Positions 10,572 to 22,842 are shown, numbered from the stretch's first letter. The stretch is 64,000 nucleotides of DNA from Guyanagaster necrorhizus (GCF_019112545.1 NW_025064929.1:24526-88525), one strand, 5' to 3'. Notes: generated by a model not told the origin, from the sequence alone. Numbers and translations: made by a program.

Positions 10572-12224
10572 TGACATGCCTGCTGCATGTCCAGGCATGT
10601 AATTTTGTGAATTGTGACAATACATGGATGATATCACAGTCTTCTATGCATACAATAAAGAATATAGCTATAGTGCAGTGAAATGGGACTGATATGACAG
10701 CTGGCTTGAGTGATGATAGGTGGAGAGCATGGCTTAGCAGCAGGATGATACCAGGAGGGGTCATACTGTGCATGAGGTCTCAGCATTTGACACTAATTGT
10801 GCTAATACAAGTACAGAAAGACCCACTAAAAATAAAAGAGCACACAATCAAAATATGATCAGGACTTTGCACTTGACTTTGCATCACATTGATCAATAAT
10901 GCATAGGTCTTAAATTGCTGAGGGACATGTTCTAGAACAGAGCATTGTTGCACAATGAGATAAGCCTGAATATTGGAGAGATTGTCCAAGAAATGAGAAG
11001 ATTTGATGAAAGAAATGATCAGGAATGATCCCAGAAGTCTAGAATGACTCTGATGCATGGATTAATTGCCCTAGGGAGATAAGAAAGCAAAGAGGCCAGT
11101 GGCCAGGCCACTGACAGAGATAACTGGTGTCAGGTTGCATAGAAACAAAAGGCAGTCCTGATCTGGAGCAGAATATGCATGTCAGACTGTGACATGCATG
11201 TGAATGATATGTCAGAGACTCTAGAACAGAGTCCTATACTTTGAAACTACTAAATTTGATGTGTCTTAGTAAGTACAGTAGTAGACTATTTAAGTACCAC
11301 ATTGTAAGAGTAGTAAAAAAGTTTCCAACCCCCCACAGTTGCAGTGTATTGGGCACAGAAAGCCTTGCACTGTAGTTCTGAGTTTGTGTTTATTACTTCA
11401 GGCAAGAGAATAGACCCATTATTGATATCATAGAGAGAGATTTGAGAACTGCATGAAGCACAGAAGCTCATGAGAGACTTGAATTTGATTTGATAAGAGG
11501 TTTTGAATTGTGCTCTGGCCTGAGAATAAGAGAGCAGTGTCTGAAGAGCACTATTTTGAGTTTTTAAGGTGTTTGTGATATGCAGTGCTACAGGTGGCAG
11601 AGGTTCAAACCCTTTGGCCTGTGAATGGGGTTAATTGTGATATTTCTACAGATTGGCAGAGGTTCAAACCTTTTGGGTCTGTTGGATGGTGTTTTATTGT
11701 GTTTTGTGTCTCTGGATTGCATGGGTTTGAATCCTGTGGGTTTACAACCAGTTTGGGAACTCATATGCAGGTTTGAACCCTTTGGTACTTGTGGACATGT
11801 TTGTGATTGGTTTCTGCTTAGAGCATGAGGCTTTGAGTTGTGTAATATGTGCTTAGAGATTTGGAGATTGATCTGAGCTGTGCTTGAAACTATTTTGAGA
11901 GTTTTGTGGGAGTGTTTTAACATATTGTATTGAGTTGCAGTAATCTTTGTCTTGAGGCCTGACAACTTCTGTTGCCACCTCTTGTTTTGATAAAATAAAA
12001 AGCTTTGAGACTTAAAGAGATCTGAGACAGTGGTACACATGTAATTACTATTTCTATGCAGTGGAATCATTTGAGGAGACAATTGTGCTTCCTATAGCTA
12101 CTCTATCACATTATAATGTCTCCAACAAACTAAGAAGTGTTATGTGTGTGTTGGTATAGTTGTGATCAGTGGATAGCACTCTGCTGTGACCATTTTCATC
12201 TTGTGTGCATGTAAAACCTCTTCA
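10572..12224 (+). repeat. B1: copy of the 1.7-kb TG...CA repeat, at a recombination junction
   Basis: It starts TGACATGCCT and ends CCTCTTCA, like the other B copies, and is 1653 bases long. Unlike them it has no matching target duplication (CTGC on the left, CCAG on the right). Its left flank is integrase of M0 and its right flank is RT of another element. I infer that two B copies recombined here and deleted what lay between them. It contains four GGTTYRAAYCC motifs at 11602, 11661, 11724 and 11770. Confidence 0.75.
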
Positions 12225-12640
12225 CCAGAAGGCTGTCTTCCACTTGTTGCCCTCTTTGATTCTCATATTATTGTATCCCTATCTGACATCCAACTTGGTA
12301 CAGTATCATGCTTCACATAGCTTGTCTATGAGTTCTGAGATAAGCAGAAGGGGATAATGATTGTTAATCATCATCTCATTCAGTTTTTGGTAATTTTGGA
12401 TGGGTCAGAGTTTTCTGTCCTTCTTTTTGATGAAAAAGAAGAGAGAGGCTATAGATGACTTGGAGAGTCAAATTCATCTACTGGAAAGGTTCTCATCTAA
12501 GAACTTATTGAGTTCCTGCTGTTCTAGGTTTCTGAGAGGATATGTTTTGCAGTCCAGATTGATATTTGCATTTGAGATTAATTTGATTACATGATCCTAT
12601 AGCTGCAGCTCTGATAGTTCATCAAAGCTTTCTTTACTGA
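12225..12640 (-). pseudogene. M1 reverse transcriptase, N-terminal part
   Basis: The minus-strand translation matches the finger and early palm segments of the RTs at 20690-21470 (M3) and 27256-28080 (M4). The catalytic YxDD region is absent because the copy is cut at 12224. The region cannot encode an active enzyme. Confidence 0.7.
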
Positions 12641-12829
12641 ATAAGTCCTGATAGTCTCAGGCTCATTCAGATACCATCTTCTCAAATGTCTTCTCTTCCT
12701 TTCCTGCATTGGCCCTTACAGCCAAATTGTTTGCATAATGCATGGCATGGATGTGTAAGGCTTTCTCCATATTGACAGCAAGTATGGTCTCACTGTCCTT
12801 CATTTTCTCATTCCATCAGTCCTCCAGGT

Positions 12830-13250
12830 CTTCATTTGACAGTTTGAAGGGGATTTTTTGGCACTAGCATCATGCAAAGATAATTTGTTCAGTTTTCCAA
12901 TTGACCAGAGGATTGTGTTGTATTAACCAATTATAGCCAAGAAATACCTCTTTGGTTCTAAGGTTAGTGACTGCCAAGTCAATTCATTCTGAATGATCTC
13001 TAATAGTTAGTCAGAGTTCAACAAACTTGGTTATTGAGCCAGCTTAGTTCTTGATCCCATTGGCATTATAAACTGGTATGGGGGCAGCTGTGGCCTGAGT
13101 GAATAAATCATGCTTGTTGGCAAAAGTATAATTAATTGAGCTTTCTGTACAGCCACTGTTGATCAGAGCTTTTACTGCATACATGGAGCAGGAAGTAAGT
13201 GTCTTAATCTGGGCCTTAGTGATCAAGTCCTATTCTGGAGTCCTCTGCCA
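12830..13250 (-). pseudogene. M1 aspartic protease region
   Basis: The minus-strand reading contains ALINSGCTESSIN, then PIPVYNANG, then IDLAVTNLRTKEVFLG. This is the retropepsin domain that processes Gag-Pol. The catalytic Asp-Ser-Gly is Asn-Ser-Gly here (13152-13163). The change from GAC to AAC after ATC is a CpG to CpA transition. The copy would be inactive. Confidence 0.75.
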
Positions 13251-13779
13251 TCAGATGTACTTTTTGGACCCCCTGAGCTTGTTGAGCCATTCTAAGGCTT
13301 AGCATCTTTTAGCCTTCTTTATCCCTTCAATAATCTCATTAATTACTTCTTCAGCCTGAGTTCTGTGTATCCAATTCTTAAGTACCACCTTTGCTTCCTC
13401 CTCTGTTTTTGCATCTCTGATAGCATACCAAGTCTATTCAGTGTCAAAAAGCTTGAGCCACTCAGTGGGGGTTGCTCTCTCTGTTCAGCTCATAGGTGGT
13501 TGAGCTTGATCCTTAGGTGATTATTTCAGTGGTCTCATAATAGGTGACTAGAGTATATTCAGATGCATACATAATTTAGACATAACTACAGAAGTACTAT
13601 AAGTCCATCCAGCAGATATTTGTGACATACCATAAAGTCTTTCAGCTGATCCAGTAGAATCACTCACTGATCATCCTCATCTTTTATCTCCTCCACCCTT
13701 ATATCCTTGCTGAGTTCTTTCAGTCTATCTGCTTCTTTCTGTAATTTGGCAATCTGTATCCTAATATCTTCCTATATAT

Positions 13780-13845
13780 GCTTCTTCTTTAGGCAGTCCC
13801 ATGATAAGTGTCTCTTCTGGCCACAATTAAAGCACTTGCCCTCTT
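13780..13845 (-). pseudogene. M1 nucleocapsid CCHC zinc knuckle
   Basis: The minus-strand reading is CFNCGQKRHLSWDC, with the CX2CX4HX4C spacing that binds zinc and packages the RNA genome. A lysine run follows it. All four ligands are intact although the surrounding frame is broken. Confidence 0.85.
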
Positions 13846-14029
13846 TTTTGAGTCAATCAATATCCATTGGCTTACCACTTCTAGTATATGTGGTGCCAGT
13901 ATCTGTCTTCTGTGTCCTATATGATGGAGTGGTAGAGGGAGTCAATTTGGTCTTAGCAGTATTGGTAGCATTGCTAGGCTTTGTATTCTGAGGCTGATAG
14001 GGTTTCTGATCATTCTGAAGATTAGCCTG

Positions 14030-14930
14030 CTCTGCCTTCTGTCATTGCCATTCTTTGTTCATCTCTGTGATGTGTTCCTTCTATGCATCATATCTCTTTG
14101 GTATGTTCATGCTGATATCTGAGATCATCTTAATGTAGGAGAGAGGTGCTTCTTTTGAGTATCTCAATTATCCTCTTATCATTGGTGATATCATCCTAAA
14201 TTCCCATAAGCTTGCTGAGTCATTCAAACTCATCAAAATATTTGCTGGCAATCTTGTCTCCCATTTGAAACTCCTTCATTTTGTTCTTATGTACTTCCTG
14301 TACAGCTGGGTTGATGAATTTATCACAGAGCATTTGCTTAAAGATGGGCCAGGACAGCAGTTGATGGTGCTGTCTGGTGGTCAAATAGAGGCTCAGAGAA
14401 AGTAGAGTCCATCAGACCTTGGCTTTGTCTTTGAGGTATGTTCAGATAAAAGTGACTCAGTAAATGTCAAAGGAGAAATAGACTGAGTATATCTTGAAGT
14501 ACTGCTTGCAGTCAATAAGGAAGCAATCAATATTGTCTGATGCACCTTTGAAAGGACAGGGCTTCCAAAGTAGGTCAGGTTTGCAGTTAATGATAGCAGC
14601 ATCTTGTGGCAGTGCTTCTATCAGGTTTAGATACTGGTCAAATGGTGGTTATCACCACTCAGCTGGTAGATCAGAAAATGAATGTAGCAAGTTGTCATCA
14701 GCAACTAGGCTTTCTACCAGTTATGCTTCCTTTCATATGATGACTCTATTTTGTACAGTGAAACCAAGTTTGATAGTCTCCAAATTGTCAACTTCAGAGA
14801 CCTTTTCACTTGATCTGGCTTCATCAGGTGGTGGTTGTCTGCTAAGTAGTCAGCTCCTCTTGCTGGTTCAGAGATTTCAGAATCTGATGGTTCAGCTGAT
14901 CAGCTGAGATCATGATCAGATAAGCTGACT
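14030..14930 (-). pseudogene. M1 Gag capsid domain
   Basis: The minus-strand translation is homologous to the capsid regions of E1 (33711-34290) and E2 (44577-45180). Shared features include a segment resembling DCKQYFKIYSV and the CDKFINPAVQEVHKN-type stretch. Stops and small indels interrupt it. Confidence 0.7.
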
Positions 14931-14999
14931 GGCAGCACTTTGAATTGAGAGTGTCAAGTATATATACTGTGTTCTGGCACTTCAGATAGACAATGCTGT

Positions 15000-16640
15000 G
15001 TAGACAGCTCATTTCAAAGTAATGGAGGGAGTCCATGGTTTAGGCTGAATCTTATCATTTGATTCATATGCTGAAAGCTTTTCTAGTTGGTCCTCAGGAT
15101 GGATCCTGTTGTAAATAAAAATTGCATGCTCTGTCACAGCATACTGTAGAATATCAATTTTTTCAATATCATCTGTGATCATATACTCTTGTCTCATGAG
15201 CAAAATTAACCAACTAATATCCTTTTATAGGACTGCTGTTTCCTTCTAATACAGCCACAAATATTCTTTCTTTTATTCCTGCTGAATTTTCTCCATTAAT
15301 GCTTTCTCATCTACTATCTTGGTAAAATCCTCTGGATATGTAAAGTATTTGGAGAGAGTGAATTGATCACTCTCCTCATCTTCCTCATTCTTGTTGTCTA
15401 TCTCTTTCTCACTGTTCTCAATGAGAAAGTTGTCAGGCTGGTCATAGATGAATAGGGCATGTGGTTTAACCATCACTGGAGAGCTGGTCTTTGTTCTAAA
15501 TGCTGGATCTGGTGATGTTGGAATTACTTCTAGAAGGAGGTTGGAGTCAGCTAGTGTCAACCTCAGTGCTTCTTCTGCTGTCATGCTCTCTCTGTTCCTC
15601 CAGTTCACAGTGATATCAGCAAAAGTTTCAGTAGAAGAAAGGATTGAGGAATAATCCTGCAATCCTTCCTTTAAGGAATTGTTGGATACTGTGATCACTG
15701 ATATAGATGTCAGGAGGGACTTGAAGTCCATAGGTGTCAAGAATAGAATCAGCATCTGAGGGAATGGTATCTGGGCTGGTGGTACTAGGATTTCTGGGGG
15801 AAGGGGAATAAATGTCCCTCTTAGCTATCTCACTTGGGGTGACAGCTTCTGCTAGTCCAGTCTATAGGTCTGTTTCAGTCATACTAAGCTTCTGGAATGG
15901 GGAGCCTGTGGTTTCTGACCTGAGCCTGTACCACTCTAGGGCAGCTGAACTCCATGTAGTGGCTTCAAGCTCATGCTGGTGGCATTGGTATTTCACATTG
16001 TGCTGAGCTGCAATGTGTTCTTTGAATTGTCAGTCATATTCTGCTTCATGGTCAGAGGAGAGGATTGCTCACAGGCCTCCATCAGAGATAACTCAGAGAT
16101 AAAAGCTCTTTCACCATCTTTCTAGCAGGTCTTCATCATTTGACCAGAGATTGGTAGCCTCACCACTACCATAGTCAGTATGGATGGATAGAGTGAGGCT
16201 CCCATCTGGGGTTGCATATAGAGAGCTGTGTCTGAACCCTGAAGCTATCTGAGAGGCATCAAGGGAGTCTCAGGCATGGTCTCCAATCTCATGCTCAGAC
16301 AGAGTGGTGAAAGAGTCAGAGGATGGCTCAATATCAAAGAAGTCATTGGAGAGGTCCTCATCCTCATAGTCTGAGACTGGAGGAAGGTTTATTGGCTGTG
16401 TCTATGAGTTTCTGAACTCAGTGGGCTGATTGTGGCCATTTCTGCTGTCTGATCTGTAGGGTCTTGGGGGATATTGGTGTCTTTCTTCCTTCTCATGAGT
16501 CTGTGGATCCAAACCACTAGATTAGGCTTCAGATATAGATCTGGACAGAGGCTGAAAGGAGGTTCAGGCAGAGACTGGAATATCATAGAAGGAGAGGTCA
16601 GATGTGATATTTCACAAAATTTGTTGTACTTATTTGAAAG
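15000..16640 (-). pseudogene. M1 Gag N-terminal extension
   Basis: This is a long region between the leader and the capsid, with no counterpart that I know of in short chromovirus Gags. The longest open piece is 15273-15755 (160 codons), which contains a run of acidic residues. Further upstream the same strand reads DYEDEDLSNDFFDIEPSSDSFT and IGDHA, motifs that recur in every element of the nest. The translation is Ser/Pro/Asp/Glu rich. Its function is unknown. Confidence 0.65.
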
Positions 16641-16837
16641 CATGATAGTGCTGGACTACCTAAGCAGTTACTGATTGTCACCCTCAACAGAGTTGGATGA
16701 TGGTGAGTAAACCTAAGAGCATTTTAATAATGGAAGCCAGTAGCTTAAAGAAGTCATCAGTAAGATCAAGGGTTGATGTGACTGATGGTGGCATTCAGTT
16801 TCTTTTATGCTAATATGTGTAAAGAAAGAGAAGCAGA

Positions 16838-16850
16838 AGCTTTAAGCTAA
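16838..16850 (-). other. M1 primer-binding site
   Basis: AGCTTTAAGCTAA on the plus strand pairs with the LTR site at 17007-17019 (TTAGCTTGAAGCT) with one mismatch. It lies one base from the 5' LTR. See the finding on self-priming. Confidence 0.6.
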
Positions 16851-16851
16851 T

Positions 16852-17310
16852 TATTAAGTCCAAGCAACATATGACCAAAACACATGATAAATAGGTACTG
16901 TATCAAGTTTATACAGTCATGCCTAAGTTCACTATATGTGCTTATATGGTGTTGTATCTCAAAGCCAATTACAAGTCAGCTCAAGATAGAATAGTGAAGA
17001 TAAACTTTAGCTTGAAGCTAGAGATATACAGTGAGAGCTACACTACTTATATACTATTTGTCCATAAGATAAATATATCTCTACTAATTGTGTGTTTCTA
17101 GGTTATGGTACTCATTGTCCTTGAGCATCACTACTATCTACAAAAAAGTATTATTCATTATTAAAAGGCATCATCATCATTGGAAAATAATAGCAGACTC
17201 AGCCTATTATGGTGAATAAGCCTGTCTCACAGTCCTAAGCACTAGTATAGGTGCTCTGACTAAGCATAAAATAGAGGTTAATCAAAAAGGGAAAAGGAAA
17301 AATCATAACA
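16852..17310 (-). repeat. M1 5' LTR
   Basis: It is 459 bases, running TATTAAGTCC to CATAACA. The primer-binding site and Gag leader lie on its left, so it is the 5' LTR of a minus-strand element. It is most like the LTR at 62197-62657. The right flank is unrelated Gag sequence of M2. Confidence 0.85.
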
Positions 17311-18136
17311 ATTCCAGCAAGCATTCTGAGCTACTCTAGCTTATTAAAGTACTCACTGGTGATCTTATCTCCTATCTGAAGTTCTTTCCTCTTGTTTTTG
17401 TGTACTTCTTGGACCATCAGATCAATAAACTTGTCATGAACCATCTGCTTGAATACTAGCCAGGATAGCAGTCGATGATACTGCCTGATCATGGAGTAGA
17501 AAGTGAGGGAGATCAGTATCTATCATGTCTTAGTCTTATCCTCAAAGTAGGATGTGACAAAGATGATCTTATAGATGTTGACTCCTAGATAGGCTGTATA
17601 GACTTCAAAATACTGTTTACAGTTGATAAAGAAGTGATCAATATCATCTGATACACCCTTAAAGAGGTGAGGCTTATGGAGAAAATCAGGTTTGCATTGG
17701 ATAAGAGCAGCATTAGCAGGGAGCACTCTCATCAGGCTTGGGTATTCAACAAAGAGTGGATGCCTCCATTCAGCAGGAGGTCTGAGGAATGAGTGGAGAG
17801 AGCTATTGTTGGCAATAGGGCTTCTAGTCAGTTCTGCCTTCTTGTGCACAATGCATCTGTTCTGGACTGTGAAGCTGAGTTTGAGGGCTTCTGGATCATC
17901 TTTCTTAGAGGCTTTACCACTTGTGCTTGTTTTATCAGGTGGTAGTTGGCCACTGAGAAGTCAGCTTTCCAGGCTGGTCCAGAGGTTTCAAAAGCTGATA
18001 GGTCACTTGACTGGTCCAGATGCTAGTCAGATGGCCTAGATACTGGTGCTTCAGATTGATGGTGCCATATAGATGGCTTGTTTTAGAGTGACTGGAGAGA
18101 TATTTAGCATTGGTTGAAGTTGAAACTGAAATCAAT
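17311..18136 (-). pseudogene. M2 Gag capsid fragment
   Basis: The open minus-strand stretch at 17523-17849 includes NAALIQCKPDFLHKPHLFK, then DDIDHFFINCKQYFEVY and TAYLGVNIYKIIFVTSYFED. This is the same capsid domain as in E1 and M4. It ends at the target duplication TCAAT (18132-18136), where M3 inserted. Confidence 0.75.
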
Positions 18137-18602
18137 TGTTAAACTCAAGCTGCATGTGATTATAAACATGTGATAAACTGATGTCACTTCATATTCAAGT
18201 GTTCCATCAGAGTCCACTGATGTGAATATTGATTGTTATACTACAAGGCCTTATGATTGGCTCAAGAGTAGAATGGTGTGAAGATAAACTTTAGCTTGAA
18301 GCTGGAGATTATCAACAAGAGTGAGCCTCCTTATATACTATATATGGTGAGATAAATATAAGACTATCTATTGTATATTGCTAAGTTCTTATGTCCATTG
18401 TTCTTGGATGTTGCTACTATACACAAAAGGCTGATTGTGCATTGTTGAGAGCTGATCACTATGTTGGAGAACAGTGATGGATTGGCTTGTTTGTTATGAC
18501 TAAGATTCTCCCACAGTCCTAAGCACTGGTCTAGGCACTCTGACTAAGCATAAATAGGAGTTAATTTGTAGAAACAAAAAGGAAAAGAAAAAAATCATAA
18601 CA
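18137..18602 (-). repeat. M3 3' LTR
   Basis: It runs TGTTAAACTC to CATAACA on the plus strand and is followed on the right by a polypurine tract. Its closest partner is 60001-60465. Confidence 0.9.
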
Positions 18603-18622
18603 TTACCTCTGTCTTAAGACCA
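18603..18622 (-). other. M3 polypurine tract
   Basis: The minus strand reads GGTCTTAAGACAGAGGTAA immediately before the 3' LTR. This is the same position and motif as in M0, M4, E1 and E2. Confidence 0.65.
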
Positions 18623-18674
18623 TTATCCTAATAGCTTAATTAAGGGATAACTCATAGTCATGGATAGTGTCTGC

Positions 18675-20100
18675 AGCATCCATATGTTTCTTGTTTACCT
18701 ATTGATTGGACTCTAGCCTATAATCTTTCCAACTGATGAAGTAGTTGATGGCAGTTATGGTTCCACCTCTGCATGCTTTAACTTTATAGAATTTGTAGTT
18801 TAATATTTGATTGATTTCATAATGTTCCTTATTATTGATTAGATCAGAGGGAGGAGCAGCAGGCATTCTTGGTTTGGGAAGATGGATGCAATAAAGGGTG
18901 TGAGGAGTGTTTCATTGAAGACATCATAGATCTGCTAATGAGATGAAAGCTGGAGTTTATATGCTGATGAACTCACTTTGAGGATAATAAGAAAGAGACC
19001 CATATGTTTATCAGTGAGTTTCTTCTTTGGGTGAGGAAGATGAAGATTGGTTGTGTCTAACCAAACCTTATCATTGATGGAATAGGAGTGTAGAGTGTGG
19101 TGGTGTTTATCATATTGAGTTTTCATAGTATTAGCTATGCATTCTAGGGCTGTTTGAGTTTCATAGTGGATGTGAGTCATAGTAGCAGTGAAATTGAAGG
19201 ATGCAGATGCAGTAGTGTGGACCTGTGTTGTGTGTGAAAGTAGCAGATAGTGTCTATAGTTGATGAAAAAAGATGTCTTGCCTATAGCTGAGTGAACATG
19301 GTTGTTATATTGAAAGGTGGCAAGGGCTAATCATTCCACCCAGTCATCTTATCAGTAATTGATGAAAACTCATAGGTATTTCTTGACTTCTTGGTTGATA
19401 CACTCTATCTGTCTGTCAGTTTGAGGATGATAGAGTGTTGATGCATTTCAGTGAATATTAAGGAGCTGATATAAATTGTCTAAGAACTTTGAGATGAATT
19501 GTGGTCTATAATTTGAGATCATGACTTGTGGCATTTCATACTTAGCATATACTTTGTCTTGGAGGATTTTGGCTCATTCTTCTGATGTAAGCTCTGTCAA
19601 GCACATGATTGGGATGATTGTCTTTAAGAATTGGTTGATGATAATAAGGATGGCATTGTATCCACTGCATTTCAGTAGCTCAGTAATCATATTGACCATT
19701 ATATAGGTCTATAGCATCAAAGGAATTTCATTCAAATATAGAGATGCTGGTCTCAGCTGTGTGAATGACTTGCCATACTGACAGGTCTTGCATCCTTTGA
19801 CATATTGCTCAATGTTCTTTCCCATCTTTGGCCATCAATACTCTCATAGGATGAGCTTCTTGGTTTTGGTGATTCCCAAATGTCTAGCTGTCATGTGGTT
19901 GTGATGCATGGCAATAATCTCTCCTTGTAGTCCTTGATCCCAGGAAATATAGATTTGCCCATCATATCAGATCATCCTCTCCTCCTTCTTTATTTCTTTC
20001 TCATGGTTGAGAGACAGGGCCATATGTTGATCACATTTACTGGTATCTCATATAGCACTCATGATGTGTTCATGTATCTCCTCCTCTGTTGGCATTATCA
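18675..20100 (-). pseudogene. M3 integrase and chromodomain
   Basis: In order on the minus strand: the H2C2 zinc-binding domain near 19790-19950 (HHNHMTARHLGITKTKK, then GCKTCQ), the catalytic core to about 19200, a C-terminal domain at 18935-19180 (KVWLDTTNLHLPHPKKKL, then SAYKLQL) and a chromodomain at 18675-18845 (EHYEINQILNYKF, then FISWKDYRLESNQ). Integrase joins the cDNA to host DNA; the chromodomain guides it to heterochromatin. Stops occur throughout. Confidence 0.8.
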
Positions 20101-20159
20101 TGGCATGAAAGTGTTCAGATTTCAGTAGGATGATCTTATCATTGTTATCTCCTCTCTGA

Positions 20160-20690
20160 TTGTGATTCACTTGTCAGCTAAGAAGGTCAGCCTTTTTATT
20201 GGCCATTCCTGTCTTGTGATATAGAGTGTATTGGTATTGGCTCAATTCAGTGACTCACTGAGCCTGTCATTGATTTAGCTTTTGCAGTTATCAGAAGTAT
20301 CAGAGGTTTTAATGGTCTGTCCATATTTTGAAGATTTGGACTGCACTGATTAAGTAGTGCCACCACTCTTCTAGAGTGAGCATGATGGCAAGCAATTCCT
20401 TGTCATATATCTTGTAGTTCTGCTCTGTTATAGAGAGGGATTTTGAGAGGAATGCTACTGGTCTCCACCTCTCTTCCTGTTTCTGTGAGAGTACTACTCC
20501 TATGGCCCCTTCACTTGAGTCAGCTTTGACATGGTATTTTCCATTCTGAGTAGAAATAGCTAGGACAACATCTTCAGCAAGTCATTATTTCAGGTCATCA
20601 AAGGCTGCCTGTTGTGATTGCCTCCAGGCCCACAGAGCATTGCTGGTTAATTGGGTCATCAGCTGGACTATCTTGCTATAGTTGCAAATG
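20160..20690 (-). pseudogene. M3 RNase H domain
   Basis: The minus-strand translation has the segment equivalent to E1's FQVEVDSSERAIGAILSQ followed by FLSKALS. This is the RNase H that removes RNA from the hybrid. It is interrupted by stops. Confidence 0.65.
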
Positions 20691-21470
20691 AATCAGTGAT
20701 AGAAGTTGGTGAATCCTAAGAAGGATTGAAGCTCCTTCTTCTTTGTTGGTTCTGGCCATTCAGTAACCTCTGCAACCTTTATCAGATCTATGTGGATACT
20801 TCCTTCACTGATAATGACCCTTAGATACTCCATTTCCAACACTTCAAACTCACATTTCTCTGCTTTGAGATACAACTTGTGTTTCCTCATTAACTTCAGA
20901 ACTTTTTGTACTAGCTTTCAGTGTTTGACTCAATCTCTAGACATAATGAGAATGTTGTCCAAATAGATCATAACATTTCCAGTGGTGATGAGATCCTTAA
21001 ATATATCATTCATCATCCACTGGAATGTGGCAGATGAATTGGTGAGTCTGAAGAACATGACAGTGGGCTCAAAAAGCCCTTGATTTGTATGAAAGGCAGT
21101 CTTCTATTTATTGCCCTCTTTAATGCATACATTGTTATAGCCTCACTGGACATCAAGTTTTGTGTAATACTTGGTGTTCCTAAGCTTGTCTATGAGCTCT
21201 GAATTTAATGAAAGCAGATAACAATTTTTGATCATCATCTCATTTAGCTTTTGGTAATCTTGGACAAGTCAGAGTTTGCCATCTTTCTTTTTGATGAAGA
21301 AGAAGGGCAACACCATTGGTGATTTTGAGGGTCAGATCCATCCACTGGAAAGGTTTTCATTGAGGAACTTGTCTAATTCCTTCTGTTCATAATTCTTGAG
21401 TGGGTACATCTTGCAATTAAGATTGGCATTGGCATTAGGGATCAACTCAATTGCATGGTCTCATAGTTTA
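20690..21470 (-). pseudogene. M3 reverse transcriptase, active site YLDN
   Basis: This is the palm and finger region of a Ty3/gypsy RT. The catalytic YLDD box reads YLDN near 20941-20970 (minus strand VMIYLDNILIMS), so the second aspartate is asparagine. The open stretch at 20693-20890 carries MRKHKLYLKAEKCEFEVLEMEYL. The D to N change is what CpG decay between two GAC codons would give. The copy is inactive. Confidence 0.85.
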
Positions 21471-21699
21471 GGTTTGGGTAGTTCATCAAAACTCTCTTTC
21501 TCAAAGAGATCCTGATAGTCCTGAGCCTATTCAGAGACCATTTCTTCTAATGTTTTTTCTTTCTTCATGGCATTGGCTCTTGCCACAAGGTCATTGGCAG
21601 AATGCACAGCTTGAGCATGAAGGGCTTGCTGGATGTCTACCATGAGAATAGTTTTTCCATCCTTCATTTTTTCATCCCATTGATCTTCTGGATCTTTAT

Positions 21700-22060
21700 T
21701 GGGGAGTTTGAAGGGGATTTTCCAGCACTTGCATCAGGCAAAGATGATTTGTCTGATTTTCCAATTGAGTAATGGATTATGTTGGATTAACCAGTCATGT
21801 CCAAGGAAGATCTCTTTAGTCCCAAGATCCATAATAGCCAGATCAATCTGCTTGGAATAGTCTCCAATGATAAGATGCAATTTGACAAATTTGGTAATTG
21901 AACCAGCTTGATTTTTTATTCTGTCTGCATTGTATATGAGGATGGGAGCAGCAGTTGCATGAGTTAGAAGTTTGTGCTTGTTGACAAAAGCATGATTTAT
22001 TGAGCTACCAGTACACCTGCTATCAATCAGGGCAGTAATAGCATGAGTAGATCAGTTAGT
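21700..22060 (-). pseudogene. M3 aspartic protease region
   Basis: The minus strand reads IDSRCTGSSINHAFVNKHKL, then LAIMDLGTKEIFLGHDWLIQ. The catalytic Asp is kept, but the Gly of Asp-Ser-Gly has become Arg. The domain is otherwise collinear with E1. Confidence 0.75.
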
Positions 22061-22533
22061 CAAGATTTTGATTTGAGTCCTGACAGTTAGATCTCATCCT
22101 GAGGTTTTGGTGCATTAGACATATTGACATGGTCCTTGGAGTTCATCAAGCCACTCCAGGGCTTAGCATCACTCTGCCTTCTGTATTTCTTTGATTACTT
22201 CATTGATGACTTCTTTGGCTCAGATCTTGTGTACTCAGTTTTTGAGTATGGCTTTTGCCACTTCCTCTGTCAGGGCTTTCCTGATGGTCCACCAAGTCTA
22301 TTTGGTGTCAAATAGTTTGAGCCATATAGTGGGGGTCTCTCTCTCTGTTCAGCCTATAAGCACTTGAGTTTTCTTTTCGAGTGATTCATTGGCAGGACAT
22401 ATAGTAGGTGAGGCAGGTATATTTGAATGCATGCATAATTTAGACATATTAGTACCTACAGAGAAACTATTAGTCCATCCTGTGACTATAGTGCCTGTCC
22501 TGCTAAGTCTTTTGGCCAATCCAGTGGAATCAC

Positions 22534-22842
22534 TCACTGGTCAGTCTCATCTTTTATCTCTTCAATCTTTATTTCCAATCTGAGTTCTTGCTCCTTCCTT
22601 TGTAACTCAGTGATCTGAGCCCAGATATCTTCCTGTATTTTACTCTTCTTTGGGCAGTCTTTTGCCATATGCCCTTTCTGTCTACAGTTGAAACACTTCT
22701 CTTCTTTCATTATCTGATCAATGTCTATTAGTTTACCAGTCTCAGTATAAGTCATATTGGTTCTGATCTTCTGCATGGTATAGGTTGGCATTGAAGTGCT
22801 GAATTTGGAAGACATGCTTTCACTGGACTTTCCATTGGACAA
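22534..22842 (-). pseudogene. M3 nucleocapsid and NC-protease linker
   Basis: This is an open stretch of 102 codons with the knuckle CFNCRQKGHMAKDC (CX2CX4HX4C), then a coiled-coil-like Glu/Lys/Leu segment. It is one of the least damaged parts of M3. Confidence 0.85.

Larger units (their letters stand above)
12225..17310 (-). mobile_element. M1: 5' half of a chromovirus (RT to 5' LTR)
   Basis: This minus-strand element keeps its 5' LTR (16852-17310), Gag, knuckle, protease and the start of RT. Its 3' half and 3' LTR are gone at the B1 junction. The right flank (from 17311) is Gag of M2, so M1 was inserted in M2. Its LTR belongs to the same subfamily as M2's (62197-62657) rather than M0's (9310-9770), which is why I treat the left and right sides of B1 as different elements. 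Confidence 0.7.

Noticed and set aside
11588..12082. 164-codon open frame in B1 as a host gene
   Set aside because: It lies wholly within a dispersed TG...CA repeat found five times, and the frame is broken in the other copies. I discuss it only as a property of the repeat.
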